Shown piece by piece: positions 44,995-54,395 of a stretch of DNA of 64,000 nt. Under the pieces are notes generated by a model. It ran no database searches. It saw only the letters and a program-made list of their open reading frames with translations, and was not told where the DNA came from. Location: assembly GCF_003201355.1 (NCBI RefSeq), contig NZ_QICL01000003.1:176574-240573 (forward strand), given 5' to 3'. Position 1 is the first letter of the stretch, and the number at the start of each line of letters is the position of its first letter. The DNA comes from Indolivaga alginatilytica (GTDB lineage Bacteria > Bacteroidota > Bacteroidia > Bacteroidales > Dysgonomonadaceae). Both the position numbers and the translations under genes were made by a program.

Positions 44995-46056
44995 TTAAAA
45001 GTCTCTATTCGAAATGTAGCCTCTCCATTTATCAATCATAAGAGTCATATCTTCAGGTAGAGGAGATTCAAATAACATTTCTTCTCCTGTACGCGGATGA
45101 ATGAAGCCTAATGACTTGGCATGGAGTGCTTGGCGTGGACACAAATTGAAGCAGTTCTGAACAAATTGCTTGTATTTTGTAAATGCAGTACCTTTTAATA
45201 TAATATTACCTCCATATCGCTCGTCATTGAATAGTGTATGCCCTATATGTTTCATGTGGACACGTATTTGGTGGGTACGACCTGTCTCGAGGCGACATTT
45301 CACTAGTGTTACATAGCCTAACCGTTCCAATACTTCGTAGTTGGTAACCGCAGGCTTTCCTAGTTCGGGGTCTTCAAAGACAGTCATTTGCAGTCTGTCT
45401 CTAACGTTTCTACCAATATTACCTTCTATTCTACCGGAGTCTTGTTCGATTGCACCCCAAACTAATGCGATGTATTCGCGTTTGGTGCTTTTGTCGAAGA
45501 ATTGTTTTGATAAGTGGGTTTTTGCCATCGGATTTTTAGCGATGACCAATAGTCCCGAGGTGTCTTTATCTATACGATGCACCAAGCCTAAACGAGGATC
45601 TTTGGCATCATATTCGGGAGTATTCTGTAAATGAAAAGCTATTGCATTCACCAAAGTTCCGGTATAATTACCATGACCGGGGTGTACAACTAATCCTGCC
45701 TGCTTATTGATAACCATTAAATCCTCATCCTCATATACAATATCAAGAGGCAAGTCTTCGGGGATTATTTCAATCTCACGACGCGGACGATCCATAACTA
45801 TTGTTACGACATCGTTAGGTTTCACTTTGTAGTTTGATTTTACGGGTGTTCCGTTCACTAAAATACAATTTACATCTGCTGCATTTTGTATTCTGTTACG
45901 CGAAATTCCGTCTATACGTGTTGTTATAAATTTGTCAACACGCAATAAACCCTGTCCTTTATCGGCTACAAACCGATAATGTTCAAATAATTCGGACGAG
46001 TCTTGTTCCGGATCTCCTTCTAGGAGATCTTCTATATCTTCAAGCTGATTGGTCAT
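44995..46056 (-). CDS. rluD: 23S rRNA pseudouridine synthase, RluD family
   Basis: This 353-residue enzyme likely modifies helix 69 of 23S rRNA. An S4 domain (about residues 36-100: LLRVDKFITTRIDGISRNRIQNA) precedes the RluA/D catalytic domain with LGLVHRIDKDTSGLLVIAKN (catalytic Asp) and CRLETGRTHQIRVHMKHIGH. Its start overlaps the stop of the PASTA gene by four bases. The exact target (RluD versus RluC) is inferred. Confidence 0.9.
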   Translation of the reverse strand: MTNQLEDIEDLLEGDPEQDSSELFEHYRFVADKGQGLLRVDKFITTRIDGISRNRIQNAADVNCILVNGTPVKSNYKVKPNDVVTIVMDRPRREIEIIPEDLPLDIVYEDEDLMVINKQAGLVVHPGHGNYTGTLVNAIAFHLQNTPEYDAKDPRLGLVHRIDKDTSGLLVIAKNPMAKTHLSKQFFDKSTKREYIALVWGAIEQDSGRIEGNIGRNVRDRLQMTVFEDPELGKPAVTNYEVLERLGYVTLVKCRLETGRTHQIRVHMKHIGHTLFNDERYGGNIILKGTAFTKYKQFVQNCFNLCPRQALHAKSLGFIHPRTGEEMLFESPLPEDMTLMIDKWRGYISNRDF

Positions 46057-46676
46057 TCTGTGAATGTTTCACTTTCTTCAGTGTGTAAACTGTCTAGAGA
46101 AGTGTCGCTTCCATTGCCATTTCCTACTTTCAAGGTTACGGTCGAGCCCTTTGGTATTTTTTGTCCACCTTTAAGCGGAGTACCTTTGTATTCAACTCCG
46201 TAAACTAAATCTTGAAATTCGGATGGAACAGAAACTATGTTAATTTGATAAATTCCTAATGCATTAAGCAGTGTTTCCGCTTGTCTTAAAGAAGCATCTT
46301 CAAGATCGGGAATTGCTACTAAAGGTTCATTTCTAGCCTGTACAGTGAGGTATATTGTACGACCATGTTTTACGTTGGACTTTCCGCTTGGGATTTGTTC
46401 CAGAATAGCACCGGGTACACCATCTTTCTGAAAAAGTGAGTCTACTATTTCGTATCTTAAATTTTTCGCAGCAATCATAGCTGCTGCATCCTCAATTTGT
46501 AGTCCCTTCAAATCAGGAACCTCTATTGCTTGGTCGTGGCGTGTATATTTATTGATAAAAAAAAGGGTAATCCCTGTAAGAACAATAGCAATGAGAACCA
46601 TTGCTGCTATATTTCTTACATATGTATTACTAATTGCTTTTTTTAGAAAACTATCTGTTTGTTTATCTTTTCCCAT
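46053..46676 (-). CDS. Membrane-anchored PASTA domain protein
   Basis: This 207-residue protein has a short cytoplasmic N terminus, one membrane helix (about residues 20-42) and two PASTA domains (about 50-115 and 120-190, with PDLKGLQIEDAAAMI and PDLEDASLRQAETLL). It lacks a kinase domain. PASTA domains often bind peptidoglycan or muropeptides. The ATG at 46676 is chosen over an upstream in-frame ATG at 46772, since the latter overlaps the Lrp terminator. It overlaps rluD and lies near ddl, which supports a cell-wall role. Confidence 0.8.
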   Translation of the reverse strand: MGKDKQTDSFLKKAISNTYVRNIAAMVLIAIVLTGITLFFINKYTRHDQAIEVPDLKGLQIEDAAAMIAAKNLRYEIVDSLFQKDGVPGAILEQIPSGKSNVKHGRTIYLTVQARNEPLVAIPDLEDASLRQAETLLNALGIYQINIVSVPSEFQDLVYGVEYKGTPLKGGQKIPKGSTVTLKVGNGNGSDTSLDSLHTEESETFTE

Positions 46677-46759
46677 TGTATCTCTAAAATCACTTGTTCT
46701 AAAGTGCAAAAGTATTAAAAAAAAGGGATGTAAGTTGTAGCTTTTGTATTTTTTAGTAA

Positions 46760-46799
46760 ACGAAAAAGACAATCTATTCGAATAGATTGTCTTTTTCGT
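46760..46799 (-). terminator. Perfect 40-bp palindrome, terminator
   Basis: ACGAAAAAGACAATCTATT and its exact inverse are contiguous around CG, with T5 in both directions. It sits after the Lrp gene and before the PASTA gene. Confidence 0.85.
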
Positions 46800-46823
46800 C
46801 TTATTTGAGTATATATGTGTATG

Positions 46824-47288
46824 TTACTCAGGCTTTGTGATTGGAATTTGACGTTTTACCCCTTGACTCAAAGAAATCATAGTTTCGGTTGCAACAACAC
46901 CGGGTATCTCCTGTATTTTATTATTCAGGAGTTCCATTAAATGTTCGTTGTCCTTGGCATATAACTTAACCAAGATTGTATAAGGTCCTGTTGTAAAATG
47001 AGATTCTACTACCTCCGGTATCTTATCTAATTCGGGTATTACAGTTTTGTACATCGATCCTTTTTCAAGCTTTACACCGATATATGTGCATGTGTTATAG
47101 CCTAAAACTTTAGGGTTGATAATATATCCCGATCCTACGATTACTTTCATTTCGATCATTCGCTGTACACGTTGATGTATAGCTGCTCTGGATACACCGC
47201 ATTCCAGGGCAACATCTTTGAATGGAATCCTTGCATTCTGCGAAATAATTTCGAGAATCTTTTTGTCAAGTTTATCAATCTTTTCCAT
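46824..47288 (-). CDS. Lrp/AsnC family transcriptional regulator
   Basis: This 154-residue regulator has an N-terminal winged HTH (about residues 6-55: LDKKILEIISQNARIPFKDVALECGVSRAAIHQRVQRM) and a C-terminal RAM ligand-binding and oligomerisation domain (about 65-150). Such proteins usually sense amino acids. A -7 element TATATTTG is on the minus strand at 47317-47324, about 30 bases upstream. The target is unknown. Confidence 0.92.
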   Translation of the reverse strand: MEKIDKLDKKILEIISQNARIPFKDVALECGVSRAAIHQRVQRMIEMKVIVGSGYIINPKVLGYNTCTYIGVKLEKGSMYKTVIPELDKIPEVVESHFTTGPYTILVKLYAKDNEHLMELLNNKIQEIPGVVATETMISLSQGVKRQIPITKPE

Positions 47289-47614
47289 ATTCTTTCTTTT
47301 TATTCTATTTATGTGTCAAATATAGTAGTATTTTTTTACCTACGTATTTTTTTAGGAGAAAAAATGGGTCTTTTACTAGCATATTATTAAAATAATTAAG
47401 GTCTCATCTGATTGTAAAATGTAAGATCGTACCATTTAAACTGAACTATATCTTTTAAAGCTCATAAATATCCATCTTTTAATAATCACAGATTCTCATT
47501 TATTTTCTTTCCGATGATAAAACAGGAATTGAATTTCTGAAGAAAATCTGTGATTATAATAAAAAAGAGACTGATATATATCAGTCTCTTTTTTATTATG
47601 AAGTTTTCGAAAAA
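47289..47614. other. Intergenic region Lrp-FKBP
   Basis: Contains the Lrp promoter (47317-47324), a degenerate AAGGTCTCA hairpin remnant near 47399, an inverted pair TAATCACAGATT (47483-47494) / AATCTGTGATTA (47545-47556), and the FKBP terminator (47561-47594). No gene is seen. Confidence 0.55.
47561..47594 (-). terminator. Perfect 34-bp palindromic terminator
   Basis: AAAAAAGAGACTGATAT with its exact inverse, T6 on both sides. It ends the minus-strand FKBP operon. Confidence 0.85.
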
Positions 47615-48619
47615 TTATTTTTCAACACTCACCAATTCTATATCAAAGATAAGAGTAGAGAATGGAGCGATAGAACCAGCTTGTTGTGCACCATATGCAA
47701 GGTCGTAAGGGATATATAGAGTCCATTTTGAACCTGCAGGCATCAATTGAAGTGCTTCTGTCCATCCTTTGATTACTTGGCCAACGCCAAATACAACAGG
47801 GTCTTTACCTTCGTTAGTTTCAAATACAGTACCATCAATTAAAGATCCTTTGTAGAATACTTTAACTCTGTCGCTGGCAGTTGGTATTGCACCTGTACCT
47901 TGTTTAACTACTTTGTATTGAAGTCCGCTAGGAAGTGCAACAACACCATCTTTTGCTTTGTTTTCTTCTAGGAATTTAGTAGCCGCTTCGATTTGTGGAC
48001 CGTTTTGTTTCTTTAGTTCTTCTTCTTGTTTAGCTTGAGACTTAGCTTGAGAAGCCATCATCTTGCTGTTAACTAGATCTGTAGCGTTTTCAATAGCAAG
48101 TTTTTCATGTTTTAGAGAGTTAAGTAAACCGGCAAGTAAAGCTTGTTTATTAACTTGTGCAGAGTCTAATACTTGATTTTGAAAACCTTCAGACATTTGT
48201 TTCAATTGGCTGCCAATTTGAAGACCGCTGAAGTATGCATCTTGATCTTTGCTTGTGCTATTGAAACTTTCGCTTAATCCTTTGATGAATTGAACTAAGT
48301 TTTTAGAATTAGCTTTATTTAAAGAGTCTATTTTTGAAACCAGAGCTTTTTCAAGTTGAGCTTTCTTTGCAGGATCAGATTCTGCAGCAATACGTTGTCC
48401 TTCTACTGCTTTGAACATAGCAGTGTCTTGGATTACGCCTAATTGTGATAGATACTGGTTTAGTCCGCCTTCTGATAGTTGTACTCCGTAAGCATAAGAA
48501 AGAGAGTCAACCTCAGTCTTTAAAGTTGCATTAGGAGTACCGGCGCCTCCCTGACAAGAAACAGCCATTGTTCCAATAGCAGCAATTGCACTAAGTGCAA
48601 GGATTTGAAATTTTTTCAT
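47615..48619 (-). CDS. FKBP-type peptidyl-prolyl isomerase lipoprotein
   Basis: This 334-residue protein has a lipoprotein signal ([22 protein letters not shown], Cys22), an N-terminal Mip/FkpA-like helical dimerisation region (about 35-215) and a C-terminal FKBP domain (about 225-333: [15 protein letters not shown]... [16 protein letters not shown]... PYDLAYG). It should fold proteins in the periplasm or at the outer membrane. It follows the second FKBP gene by 26 bases and is co-transcribed with it. Confidence 0.92.
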   Translation of the reverse strand: MKKFQILALSAIAAIGTMAVSCQGGAGTPNATLKTEVDSLSYAYGVQLSEGGLNQYLSQLGVIQDTAMFKAVEGQRIAAESDPAKKAQLEKALVSKIDSLNKANSKNLVQFIKGLSESFNSTSKDQDAYFSGLQIGSQLKQMSEGFQNQVLDSAQVNKQALLAGLLNSLKHEKLAIENATDLVNSKMMASQAKSQAKQEEELKKQNGPQIEAATKFLEENKAKDGVVALPSGLQYKVVKQGTGAIPTASDRVKVFYKGSLIDGTVFETNEGKDPVVFGVGQVIKGWTEALQLMPAGSKWTLYIPYDLAYGAQQAGSIAPFSTLIFDIELVSVEK

Positions 48620-48645
48620 TTGAAAAATTAATTATGATTTAATTA

Positions 48646-49230
48646 TTATACAATATCCAATACTTCGACTTCGAATACTAATGCTGAGTTAGGTTCGATT
48701 GATTGTCCGGCTCCTGCTTTGCCATAAGCAAGATCAGCAGGAATAAACAATTTCCATTTTGAACCTACGGGCATTAATTGAAGAGCTTCTACCCAACCTT
48801 TGATTACTTGATTTACACCAAAAGTAGCAGGAGTTCCGCGTTGCACGCTACTGTCAAATACAGTACCATCGATAAGTGTTCCATGGTAGTGACATTTTAC
48901 CTGATCGGTAGCTTGTGGTAATTTACCTTCTCCTTTAGTGATGATTTCGTATTGTAACCCGCTAGGAAGAGTTACTACAGACGGACGTTTTTTGTTGATC
49001 TCTAAAAATTCCTGACCAGCTTTTTCGTTGATGTCAAGTTTTTCTGCTTGTAGATTTGTAAAGTAGTCGTTAATAACGCTCTTAGCTTCGTCGTAGCTCA
49101 TAGCTGGCTGATTATCGTTTAATACATCTTCCAATGCTTTAGCAAATACTTTGATGTCGATCTTTTTGATACCTGAGCTTAAAAAATTGTTTCCAATACT
49201 TAATCCTAGAGCGTAGCTTATTTTATCCAT
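48646..49230 (-). CDS. FKBP-type peptidyl-prolyl isomerase
   Basis: This 194-residue protein has a short helical FKBP_N region (about 1-75) and an FKBP domain (about 85-194: LPSGLQYEIITKGEG... CHYHGTLIDGTVFDSS... FIPADLAYGKAG). It shows no clear signal peptide, so it is probably cytoplasmic, unlike its neighbour. TATTTTTG on the minus strand (49298-49305) is a likely -7 element, about 68 bases before the start. Confidence 0.9.
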   Translation of the reverse strand: MDKISYALGLSIGNNFLSSGIKKIDIKVFAKALEDVLNDNQPAMSYDEAKSVINDYFTNLQAEKLDINEKAGQEFLEINKKRPSVVTLPSGLQYEIITKGEGKLPQATDQVKCHYHGTLIDGTVFDSSVQRGTPATFGVNQVIKGWVEALQLMPVGSKWKLFIPADLAYGKAGAGQSIEPNSALVFEVEVLDIV

Positions 49231-49395
49231 TGTCTTTCTATTATTCGGGATTTTCCTTTTTTTATACCCTACGTTGATTTCTGATTTTATAATCTTGCAA
49301 AAATAACTCTTTTAGTGATATTTTATCTAACTTTCATGCTTGAAAATCAAAGATCTTGGTAATTTATTTGTTAAATCTTATAAAAAATATTTGAA

Positions 49396-50109
49396 GTGAA
49401 AAATATTGTTGTTTTAACCGGGGCCGGAATGAGTGCAGAAAGCGGAATTGCAACCTTTAGAGATTCCGGTGGACTATGGGCACAACATCGTGTAGAAGAT
49501 GTGGCTACACCGGAAGGTTTTCAAAGAAACCCTCAGTTAGTTTTAGATTTTTACAATAAAAGAAGGAGGGAGTCTTTATTAGCCAAGCCTAATAATGGGC
49601 ATATCGGGTTGGTAGAGATGCAACACGAATATAATGTGCAGATTATAACTCAGAATGTAGATAATTTACATGAAAAAGCCGGAAGTTCAACAGTTATACA
49701 TTTGCATGGCGAATTGATGAAGGCCCGATCGTCAATAAATCCGGATAAAGTCTACCCTTTGGATCCGTTGAATCCTGATATAAATGTAGATGATAAATGC
49801 GAGGACGGATCTCCGCTTCGTCCGTATATAGTTTGGTTTGGAGAGGCTGTGCCCTTGATGGCGGAAGCAGAGGAAATTGTGAGAAGAGCGGACGCTTTGG
49901 TTGTTATAGGAACTTCTCTGAATGTATATCCGGCAGCAGGACTTATTAATTATGTATATGCAGGAACTCCTATTTATGTGATAGATCCAAACGAAGTTTC
50001 AGTTTCCCGAGGCAAAGTTCATTTCATACGCAAAGGTGCATCGGAAGGTGTAGCTGAGTTGAAAGGTTTACTGAAAGAGCAATTTGAGCATAATAAAAAT
50101 AAGCAGTAA
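49396..50109 (+). CDS. cobB: NAD-dependent protein deacylase, Sir2 family
   Basis: This 237-residue sirtuin removes acyl groups from lysines using NAD+. TGAGMSAESGIATFRDSGGLW (about 8-28) is the NAD-binding segment, and ITQNVDNLHEKAGS and HLHGE contain the catalytic His. GTSLNVYPAAGL closes the NAD site. The zinc-binding CxxC pairs common in bacterial CobB are not evident (the region reads KARSSINPDK... DDKCEDGS), as in class III relatives lacking a full zinc ribbon. Start is GTG. Confidence 0.92.
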   Translation: MKNIVVLTGAGMSAESGIATFRDSGGLWAQHRVEDVATPEGFQRNPQLVLDFYNKRRRESLLAKPNNGHIGLVEMQHEYNVQIITQNVDNLHEKAGSSTVIHLHGELMKARSSINPDKVYPLDPLNPDINVDDKCEDGSPLRPYIVWFGEAVPLMAEAEEIVRRADALVVIGTSLNVYPAAGLINYVYAGTPIYVIDPNEVSVSRGKVHFIRKGASEGVAELKGLLKEQFEHNKNKQ

Positions 50110-50123
50110 GTTTAGACTTCTGC

Positions 50124-50366
50124 TTATTTTACTTCTTCGTAATCAATGTATTCGCCTTCTTCTTTGCTGAATATTTTTTGATGATTATTCTCGTTATGTG
50201 ATCGTTGACCCTGTTGGTCATCGTATCTATTATTCTGAGTTGACCTGCTGTTATTGAACCCACTCGTTTGTTTAGTAAACAAACGTACGAATCTCAACAC
50301 AAAAGCTCCGATCAAGCCTATGATTGCAAAGAATACTATTAGTATAAATAAAAAGAAACTACCCAT
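50124..50366 (-). CDS. Small membrane protein, DUF4834-like
   Basis: This 80-residue protein has one N-terminal membrane helix (about 3-28), a basic stretch RFVRLFTK, a Gln/Asn-rich linker and an acidic C terminus FSKEEGEYIDYEEVK, the pattern of the Bacteroidota DUF4834 family. Function unknown. It ends 14 bases from the convergent sirtuin gene. Confidence 0.75.
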   Translation of the reverse strand: MGSFFLFILIVFFAIIGLIGAFVLRFVRLFTKQTSGFNNSRSTQNNRYDDQQGQRSHNENNHQKIFSKEEGEYIDYEEVK

Positions 50367-50379
50367 CGAAAATTGTAAT

Positions 50380-50471
50380 AAGTAATATACTAGTATTTAT
50401 TGCTATATCTTAGAAGTACAACCGATTATCTCTGATATACTTGCTAAAGCAATAAAAAGGTCTGACACCTT
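50380..50471 (+). repeat. Hairpin element, copy 11 (full)
   Basis: AGTAATATACTAGTATTTATTG far end, ACCGATTATCTCTG body and AAGGTCTGACACCTT hairpin (50457-50471), whose right arm has one mismatch. It lies just upstream of the DUF4834-like gene start. Confidence 0.75.
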
Positions 50472-50543
50472 GAATGTAAATATACAATGAATACCGATTC
50501 AATGAAAAGCTTTTTTGAATATTTAACGACCTTCTGCTAATTC

Positions 50544-50637
50544 TAAGTAATTTCAACTATTTAGTGATATCACCTCTGTTTATAGGAGGTTCTTATTATA
50601 TATACTCACCAGAGCGATAAAAAGGCCTGAGGTCTTA
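50544..50637 (+). repeat. Hairpin element, copy 12 (full)
   Basis: AAGTAATTTCAACTATTTAGTG far end and AAGGCCTGAGGTCTT hairpin (50622-50636). The hairpin contains the pssA stop codon (50635-50637). Copies 11 and 12 are in tandem 72 bases apart. Confidence 0.7.
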
Positions 50638-51345
50638 AGGTTGCTTTAAGAGTTTAGACGTTGTTGCAGATAGTATTATGTAAAGTATTATTCCTGCAGC
50701 AATACCTAATAATCCCCAAAAGGAAATGGCAATTATCATAAAAAGTATCAGAAGATACCTCAATTCGTTTCCTTTGAATTTTATGCTTTTGACTTTTAAT
50801 GAAAACATGGGTATTTCGGATGTTAACAGAAGAGAGAATACAATAATAAGAGCTATTATCGGATAAAAACTAATAGTTTGGATAAACTCATCTCTTTCAC
50901 TGATTCCATAACATAAGCTTATCCAGAATAGAGCATTAGCAGGAGTTGGCAATCCTATAAAGGATGTTGATTGACGCTCATCGTTATTAAATTTTGCTAA
51001 TCTGAGAGCCGAAAATATTACCAGTAGAAAACTAATATATGGTATATATTCCGCAATCGAACAATCAAGTGTATTTATTGTTGGTGAATCAGACAAAAGC
51101 CTGAATACAACAAGAGCAGGTGCTACTCCAAAACTAACCATATCAGCCAAAGAATCTAAATCTTTACCGATTGTAGAGCTTGCTTTTAGGAGCCTTGCTG
51201 CAAATCCATCCGAAAAATCAAAAACAGAAGCAATTATAACCCATATAACAACCCATAAATAATTACCATTGAATGCCATGACGCAAGCTATACACCCCGA
51301 GAAGGCATGCATTGATGTAAGTAAATTTGGGATATGTTTTTTCAT
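50635..51345 (-). CDS. pssA: CDP-diacylglycerol--serine O-phosphatidyltransferase
   Basis: This 236-residue membrane enzyme makes phosphatidylserine from CDP-diacylglycerol and serine. The CDP-alcohol phosphotransferase motif DG-x2-AR-x8-G-x3-D-x3-D is complete at residues 46-68. Seven or eight helices follow. It overlaps psd by four bases, and the pair would make phosphatidylethanolamine. The stop codon lies inside a repeat hairpin. Confidence 0.95.
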   Translation of the reverse strand: MKKHIPNLLTSMHAFSGCIACVMAFNGNYLWVVIWVIIASVFDFSDGFAARLLKASSTIGKDLDSLADMVSFGVAPALVVFRLLSDSPTINTLDCSIAEYIPYISFLLVIFSALRLAKFNNDERQSTSFIGLPTPANALFWISLCYGISERDEFIQTISFYPIIALIIVFSLLLTSEIPMFSLKVKSIKFKGNELRYLLILFMIIAISFWGLLGIAAGIILYIILSATTSKLLKQP

Positions 51346-52016
51346 ACGTTGTTTTGTAACGGAAGTTCTCCTATAACAGTTTGATTACCTGTAACCTTTT
51401 GATCCATAGTTACATTTATTTTAGTGTCAAGCGGTAGAAATAAATCGACGCGTGACCCTAATTTAATGAAACCCATGTGCTCATCGATATGTGCTTCATA
51501 GCCTTCATCTGGATATGTAACAATTCGTTTTGCCATAGCACCTGCTATCTGACGCATAAGTATTTCTACTCCGTCTTCTCGTCTTATGACGACTGTAGAA
51601 CGTTCGTTTTCGGTGCTTGACTTAGGTAAATATGCCGCTTGGAAGCGTCCGTTATGATGCTTTTTCAATATCACTCTGCCATTAATAGGAAACCAGTTGG
51701 CATGCACATTTAATGGCGACATAAATACGGATACCTGTAATCTGTTGTCTTTAAAATATTCGGGTTCGAACACCTCTTCTATTGCTACGATTTTACCATC
51801 GGCCGGACACACAATGGAGTTGACCATATCGCCTGTAAAACGGCGGTATGGACTTCTGTAGAAGTTAAGAACAATAAAAAAGAATGTAACAGATGCACCT
51901 AGTACTAAAAAGGTGAATATGTTTTTCCCAAAAAAGTAGACCAAACTACCATTGAGTACCAATAGTATGCAGATTAGTATTGCTAGTTCACTGCGCCCTT
52001 CGTGATGGAGCTTCAT
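51342..52016 (-). CDS. psd: Phosphatidylserine decarboxylase proenzyme
   Basis: This 224-residue proenzyme decarboxylates phosphatidylserine to phosphatidylethanolamine. Two membrane helices are at the N terminus (about 10-50). CPADGKIVAIEE and SPLNVHANWFPINGRV carry active-site residues, and MGFIKLGSRVDLFLP contains the self-cleavage site Gly187-Ser188 that makes the pyruvoyl group. It is the short form usual in this phylum. Confidence 0.94.
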   Translation of the reverse strand: MKLHHEGRSELAILICILLVLNGSLVYFFGKNIFTFLVLGASVTFFFIVLNFYRSPYRRFTGDMVNSIVCPADGKIVAIEEVFEPEYFKDNRLQVSVFMSPLNVHANWFPINGRVILKKHHNGRFQAAYLPKSSTENERSTVVIRREDGVEILMRQIAGAMAKRIVTYPDEGYEAHIDEHMGFIKLGSRVDLFLPLDTKINVTMDQKVTGNQTVIGELPLQNNV

Positions 52017-52057
52017 CGTTTCAATATATATTCGTTATTATTTAGCCTTTTAACAAG

Positions 52058-52088
52058 CAAAAATATTCTTATTTGCTGACATGGCAAA
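52058..52088 (-). promoter_or_regulatory. Promoter of psd-pssA
   Basis: On the minus strand, TTTG (plus coordinates 52085-52088) and TATTTTTG (52058-52065) are 19 bases apart, a full -33/-7 match 42 bases before the psd start. Confidence 0.65.
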
Positions 52089-52165
52089 ACATTATTGGCT
52101 TTTTCAAAAATAAAGATTGGGTTCAGTAATAGAATTACGAACCCAATCTTGCTATATGTGTTGGC

Positions 52166-53110
52166 TTACAGAACGTACAAAGAGCTGATAGACTCATTGT
52201 TACATACTCTTCTGATTGAGTCTGCAAAAACATCGGCTACAGAAAGAATTGTAACTTTTTCGCATTTCTTTGAGTAAGGAATACTGTCTGTGAATATAAT
52301 TTCAGATAGAGCCGACTGATCTACACGTTCCGATGCCGGATCAGACATTACTGCGTGGCTGGCAATAGCTTTAACCGAGCGTGCACCATGCGATTTCATC
52401 AGATTGGCAGCTTTAGTTATAGTGCCTGCTGTGTCAACTATATCATCAACAAGCAATACATCCATTCCTTCTACATCTCCAATGATTTGCATTTCAGATA
52501 TTTCGTTTGCTTTCTTACGTAGTTTATAACCGATAACCATAGGAACACCAAAATATTTGGCATACGAACTGGCACGCTTTGTTCCTCCTACGTCAGGAGT
52601 TGCTATTACAAGATTTTCACGATCCAATGTTTTAATATAATCAGAGAAAATTGCAGAAGCATATAAGTGGTCTACCGGTACATCAAAGAAACCTTGTATC
52701 TGATCGGCATGTAAATCCATTGTAATGAGTCGGTTGATTCCTGCTGCACTTAGCATATCAGCAATAAGTTTAGCACCTATGGATACACGAGGCTTGTCTT
52801 TGCGGTCTTGCCTTGCCCATCCGAAATAAGGAATAACTGCAACAATAGAACGGGCTGAAGCTCTTTTAGCGGCATCTACCATTAATAATAGTTCCATCAG
52901 ATTGTCCGAAGAAGGGAAGGTTGATTGAATCAGGAATACCTGACGTCCTCTTATCGACTCTTCGTATGATACAGAAAATTCGCCATCGGCGAAGTACTCA
53001 ATATTCATATTGCCGAGTGGACAACCTAAACTATTACAGATTTTTTCAGCTAAGTAACGAGATTTGGTTCCCGAGAAGATTTTGAATGGTATCTGTTCCA
53101 TTTGTTCCAT
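52166..53110 (-). CDS. prs: Ribose-phosphate pyrophosphokinase
   Basis: This 314-residue enzyme makes PRPP from ribose 5-phosphate and ATP, feeding purine, pyrimidine, NAD, His and Trp synthesis. The flexible loop YFGWARQDRKDKPR and the PRPP loop VLLVDDIVDTAGTI are intact, and TMDLHADQIQGFFDVPVDHLYA is the signature region. A TAAATTTG -7-like motif lies on the minus strand at 53150-53157. PRPP is also the expected substrate of the UbiA-like enzyme at 34273-35160. Confidence 0.96.
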   Translation of the reverse strand: MEQMEQIPFKIFSGTKSRYLAEKICNSLGCPLGNMNIEYFADGEFSVSYEESIRGRQVFLIQSTFPSSDNLMELLLMVDAAKRASARSIVAVIPYFGWARQDRKDKPRVSIGAKLIADMLSAAGINRLITMDLHADQIQGFFDVPVDHLYASAIFSDYIKTLDRENLVIATPDVGGTKRASSYAKYFGVPMVIGYKLRKKANEISEMQIIGDVEGMDVLLVDDIVDTAGTITKAANLMKSHGARSVKAIASHAVMSDPASERVDQSALSEIIFTDSIPYSKKCEKVTILSVADVFADSIRRVCNNESISSLYVL

Positions 53111-53241
53111 TGATGAGTTGTTTTATTGTAATTGTAGATTTATCGAGTGCAAATTTATAAAACTATTTGTTAGGAAATGAATATCAATGCATAAATTATG
53201 CCATTAACACTATTTCGGATATTGTTTGGGCTGGTTATTTG

Positions 53242-54048
53242 TTAGTACGGAGTGAGTAAACTCTCATATAACGCCTTGTTCTTATCTTTCTCTAGCTCCT
53301 GCATAGCAACCTCATAGCCTACATTGAAAATATCTTTAGTATGTTCTAAAGTGAACATGGCATAGGAAGATAACCTATCGGGTTCTATTAACAGATCGCA
53401 AAGTTTCCGATCAGCCAGAGAGTTTGATACCGAGATATAGTGAAATGATCGCTCGGCAATATATAGCAGAGAGTTCTTGTATTTTAGTTTAGTAAGAGGT
53501 GCCACATTTACACCTATTATACTTTCGCACTCGAAGCGGATGGGTGTTACCGGAAAGTTTTTAAATAGACCTCCGTCTACATAGTGTACCTTCTCTATCT
53601 CTACAGGGGTAAATACAATAGGGTAGGCGCACGATGCTGTAATTGCCGGAATAAGCGGTCCTTTGTCAAATACGGTGCTTGTTCCGTTGGCTATGTCGGT
53701 AGCCACTACTTTTAGAGGAGTTTTCAACTCTTCGAAAGTTCTTGCTTTCAGGTGTGTCTTCAAAAACTGCCTGAATCGATCTGCTTTAAATATACCTGTG
53801 TGTGGAATAGTAAGCTCGGCAAACTCTTTGAAAGCCTTTTTGTGAAAGAAGGAAAGTATTTCATCGGGACTGTTGCCATCGGCATACAGTACTCCGGCAA
53901 AAGCTCCTGCACTTGTTCCCGCTATTATAGACGGGGCAATCCCTTTTTCTTCAAGGGCTTTAAGTACGCCCAGATGTGCAAATCCTTTTGCGCCTCCGCC
54001 ACTTAAGGCTAATCCTAATTTATATTTATAAGTATTGGCTGTGCTCAT
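53242..54048 (-). CDS. Patatin-like phospholipase
   Basis: This 268-residue predicted lipid acyl hydrolase has the oxyanion-hole motif SGGGAKGFAHLG (residues 16-27), nucleophile elbow GTSAG (Ser46) and the catalytic Asp in VDGGLFKNFPV. The short length, without a beta-barrel, matches the cytoplasmic RssA/YchK-type branch. Substrate unknown. A patatin of this type is common near envelope genes in Bacteroidota. Confidence 0.9.
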   Translation of the reverse strand: MSTANTYKYKLGLALSGGGAKGFAHLGVLKALEEKGIAPSIIAGTSAGAFAGVLYADGNSPDEILSFFHKKAFKEFAELTIPHTGIFKADRFRQFLKTHLKARTFEELKTPLKVVATDIANGTSTVFDKGPLIPAITASCAYPIVFTPVEIEKVHYVDGGLFKNFPVTPIRFECESIIGVNVAPLTKLKYKNSLLYIAERSFHYISVSNSLADRKLCDLLIEPDRLSSYAMFTLEHTKDIFNVGYEVAMQELEKDKNKALYESLLTPY

Positions 54049-54395
54049 AAGGAGTAAATCTCAATTGGATCATAAAAGTAAAGCATTTAAATGATAAAAA
54101 GGACTAATTTAAAGAGCAATGCCAATCAATAACCGAAATAGTTACACAACAGGGTGACATTCGTTCCAAAAAGTAATCAATAAGGTTACAAAGGTTACTG
54201 CCGGTGTTACTTTTGCGTGTTTTTTTAATGTTCTGTATATTAATGAGTAAGAATAAAAAAGGTTACAAAGGTAACAAAAGTAACATCTTTTTTACGATCT
54301 TTATTTCTCTTGTTTTTTCTTTGTTCGGTCAGCCGCTACTGTACCCTGTTAACTGATTACTGTTGACTGCTAACTGATAGATAAAACCTGGCTTC
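54049..54395. repeat. Repeat-rich spacer with 13-bp inverted repeat
   Basis: No gene is seen. GGTGTTACTTTTG (54203-54215) and CAAAAGTAACATC (54275-54287) form a near-perfect inverted repeat with a 59-base spacer. Both arms are preceded by GGTTACAAAGGT-type units. It is a second copy of the arrangement at 12947-13028. GTTAACTGATTACTGTTGAC-type words follow at 54345-54378. Confidence 0.65.
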
